In this document: positions 63,656 through 64,000 of the stretch, one piece after another
How positions within the stretch are numbered: position 1 is the stretch's first letter
How the letters are laid out: each line of letters starts with the position of its first letter
From: Nitrososphaerota archaeon
GTDB taxonomy: Archaea; Thermoproteota; Nitrososphaeria; Nitrososphaerales; UBA57
Length of the DNA: 64,000 nt
Assembly: GCA_024860875.1 (NCBI GenBank)
Contig: JACPSZ010000017.1
Location: 62,001 to 126,000 of the forward strand
Reading direction: 5' to 3'
Made by a program: the position numbers and the translations under genes
Notes under the pieces: generated by a model
The model's input: only the letters and a program-made list of their open reading frames with translations
Told to the model about the DNA's origin: nothing
Databases searched by the model: none

Positions 63656-64000
63656 ATGTCTGAAGGACCAAGGTTTGGCCCTGATTTTCAAGATGTTGAC
63701 TCCAGACTTTACAAAGCTGAATACGGTGCCATTACACTCGCATTTATTGCATACTTGATTTGGCGAGGTCTGTATGCAGGAGGAATGGATTTATTGCAGA
63801 TTGTGTTCTGGATTTTGTTCCCAGACCTTATGGCATTCATCCCAATCGGTCTTTCTTCCAGTAGGAGAGAATGGCCGAGCGGGGCCCTATTTTGTACAAC
63901 ATTCCGCATAGCGTCCTAATCTGGGGTCTGCCATTCGTTATTGTATGGGCTGCCCTCCAAACTCCCAGTTGGCCCATTTTGGGCTGGCTTGTGCACATTA
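63656..64000 (+). pseudogene. DUF4260-like membrane protein with a frameshift (runs off right edge)
   Basis: The first frame gives LYKAEYGAITLAFIAYLIW and VFWILFPDLMAFIPIG, then turns to unrelated sequence and stops at 63919. A second frame takes over at about 63880 with GPILYNIPHSVLIWGLPFVIVW, matching the second half of such proteins, and stays open to the window edge. One base seems to be missing near the GGGG run at 63880-63883. It may be a real frameshift or a sequencing error. The family assignment is tentative. Confidence 0.5.

Overview
The window looks like chromosome from a mesophilic archaeon of the Nitrososphaeria (Thaumarchaeota) type or a close relative, probably not a standard ammonia oxidiser. 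Reasons: many genes have a TATA-like box 25-30 nt before the start codon with little or no leader. Both tRNA genes carry small introns. There are archaeal markers (AMP phosphorylase, tricorn-factor-like M1 aminopeptidase, HMG-CoA reductase, DUF354). There is also an abundance of exported cupredoxins and PQQ-type beta-propellers. Placement below class level cannot be made from the window, and no amo or hydroxylamine genes are present.

Layout. 0-16 kb: two divergent PQQ-like propellers, a PqqC-like protein, an MFS carrier, an ABC ATPase plus binding protein with no permease, an M1 aminopeptidase, a cupredoxin, a cytosolic NMT1-like protein, a surface-anchored protein, a matrixin-like protease, and an HxlR/DoxX pair. 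16-19 kb: a canonical PQQ dehydrogenase and an RHH regulator. 19.5-31.6 kb: a block bounded by an intact intron-bearing tRNA-Lys and a degenerate copy of its 5' half. It holds molybdenum cofactor synthesis (moeA, moaC, moaB, moaE, two moaD, moaA) and an apparent assimilatory nitrate operon (nitrite reductase fused to a Rieske domain, sulfite-oxidase-family Mo protein, NarK carrier, moaA), with an RHH regulator and a 19-bp palindrome at its head. A MITE-like insertion sits in the middle.

31.6-38 kb is housekeeping: hmgA, DUF354, cupredoxin, AlkD-like, AMP phosphorylase, nadC. 38-47.5 kb is metal handling: a CARF-HTH regulator, exported protein, cupredoxin and CopD; then HxlR-controlled mercury-type genes (CDCC micro-protein, merA, CC-motif membrane proteins) sharing a clear palindromic operator; then DUF7521 membrane proteins with a wHTH regulator. 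47.5-51.1 kb is a three-gene operon of a His-rich propeller, a CuA-like cupredoxin and a CcdA-type protein that recalls a split nitrous oxide reductase. 51.4-57 kb is thiol redox (TrxB, thioredoxin, TlpA-DUF3179) with small zinc-finger proteins, SRPBCC and SCP2 proteins. 57-64 kb has a second leaderless iron-type binding protein, a second canonical PQQ dehydrogenase, tRNA-Phe with a D-loop intron, and an operon of exported and membrane proteins ending in a frameshifted gene at the edge.

Strongest leads: (1) the nitrate operon with a sulfite-oxidase-family protein in the nitrate reductase position; (2) a structured RNA element with covarying stems found 3' of both canonical PQQ dehydrogenase genes; (3) the split NosZ-like operon; (4) the tRNA-bounded Mo/nitrate block; (5) three solute-binding proteins with no export signal. 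All functional calls rest on reading motifs by eye; no database search was possible.
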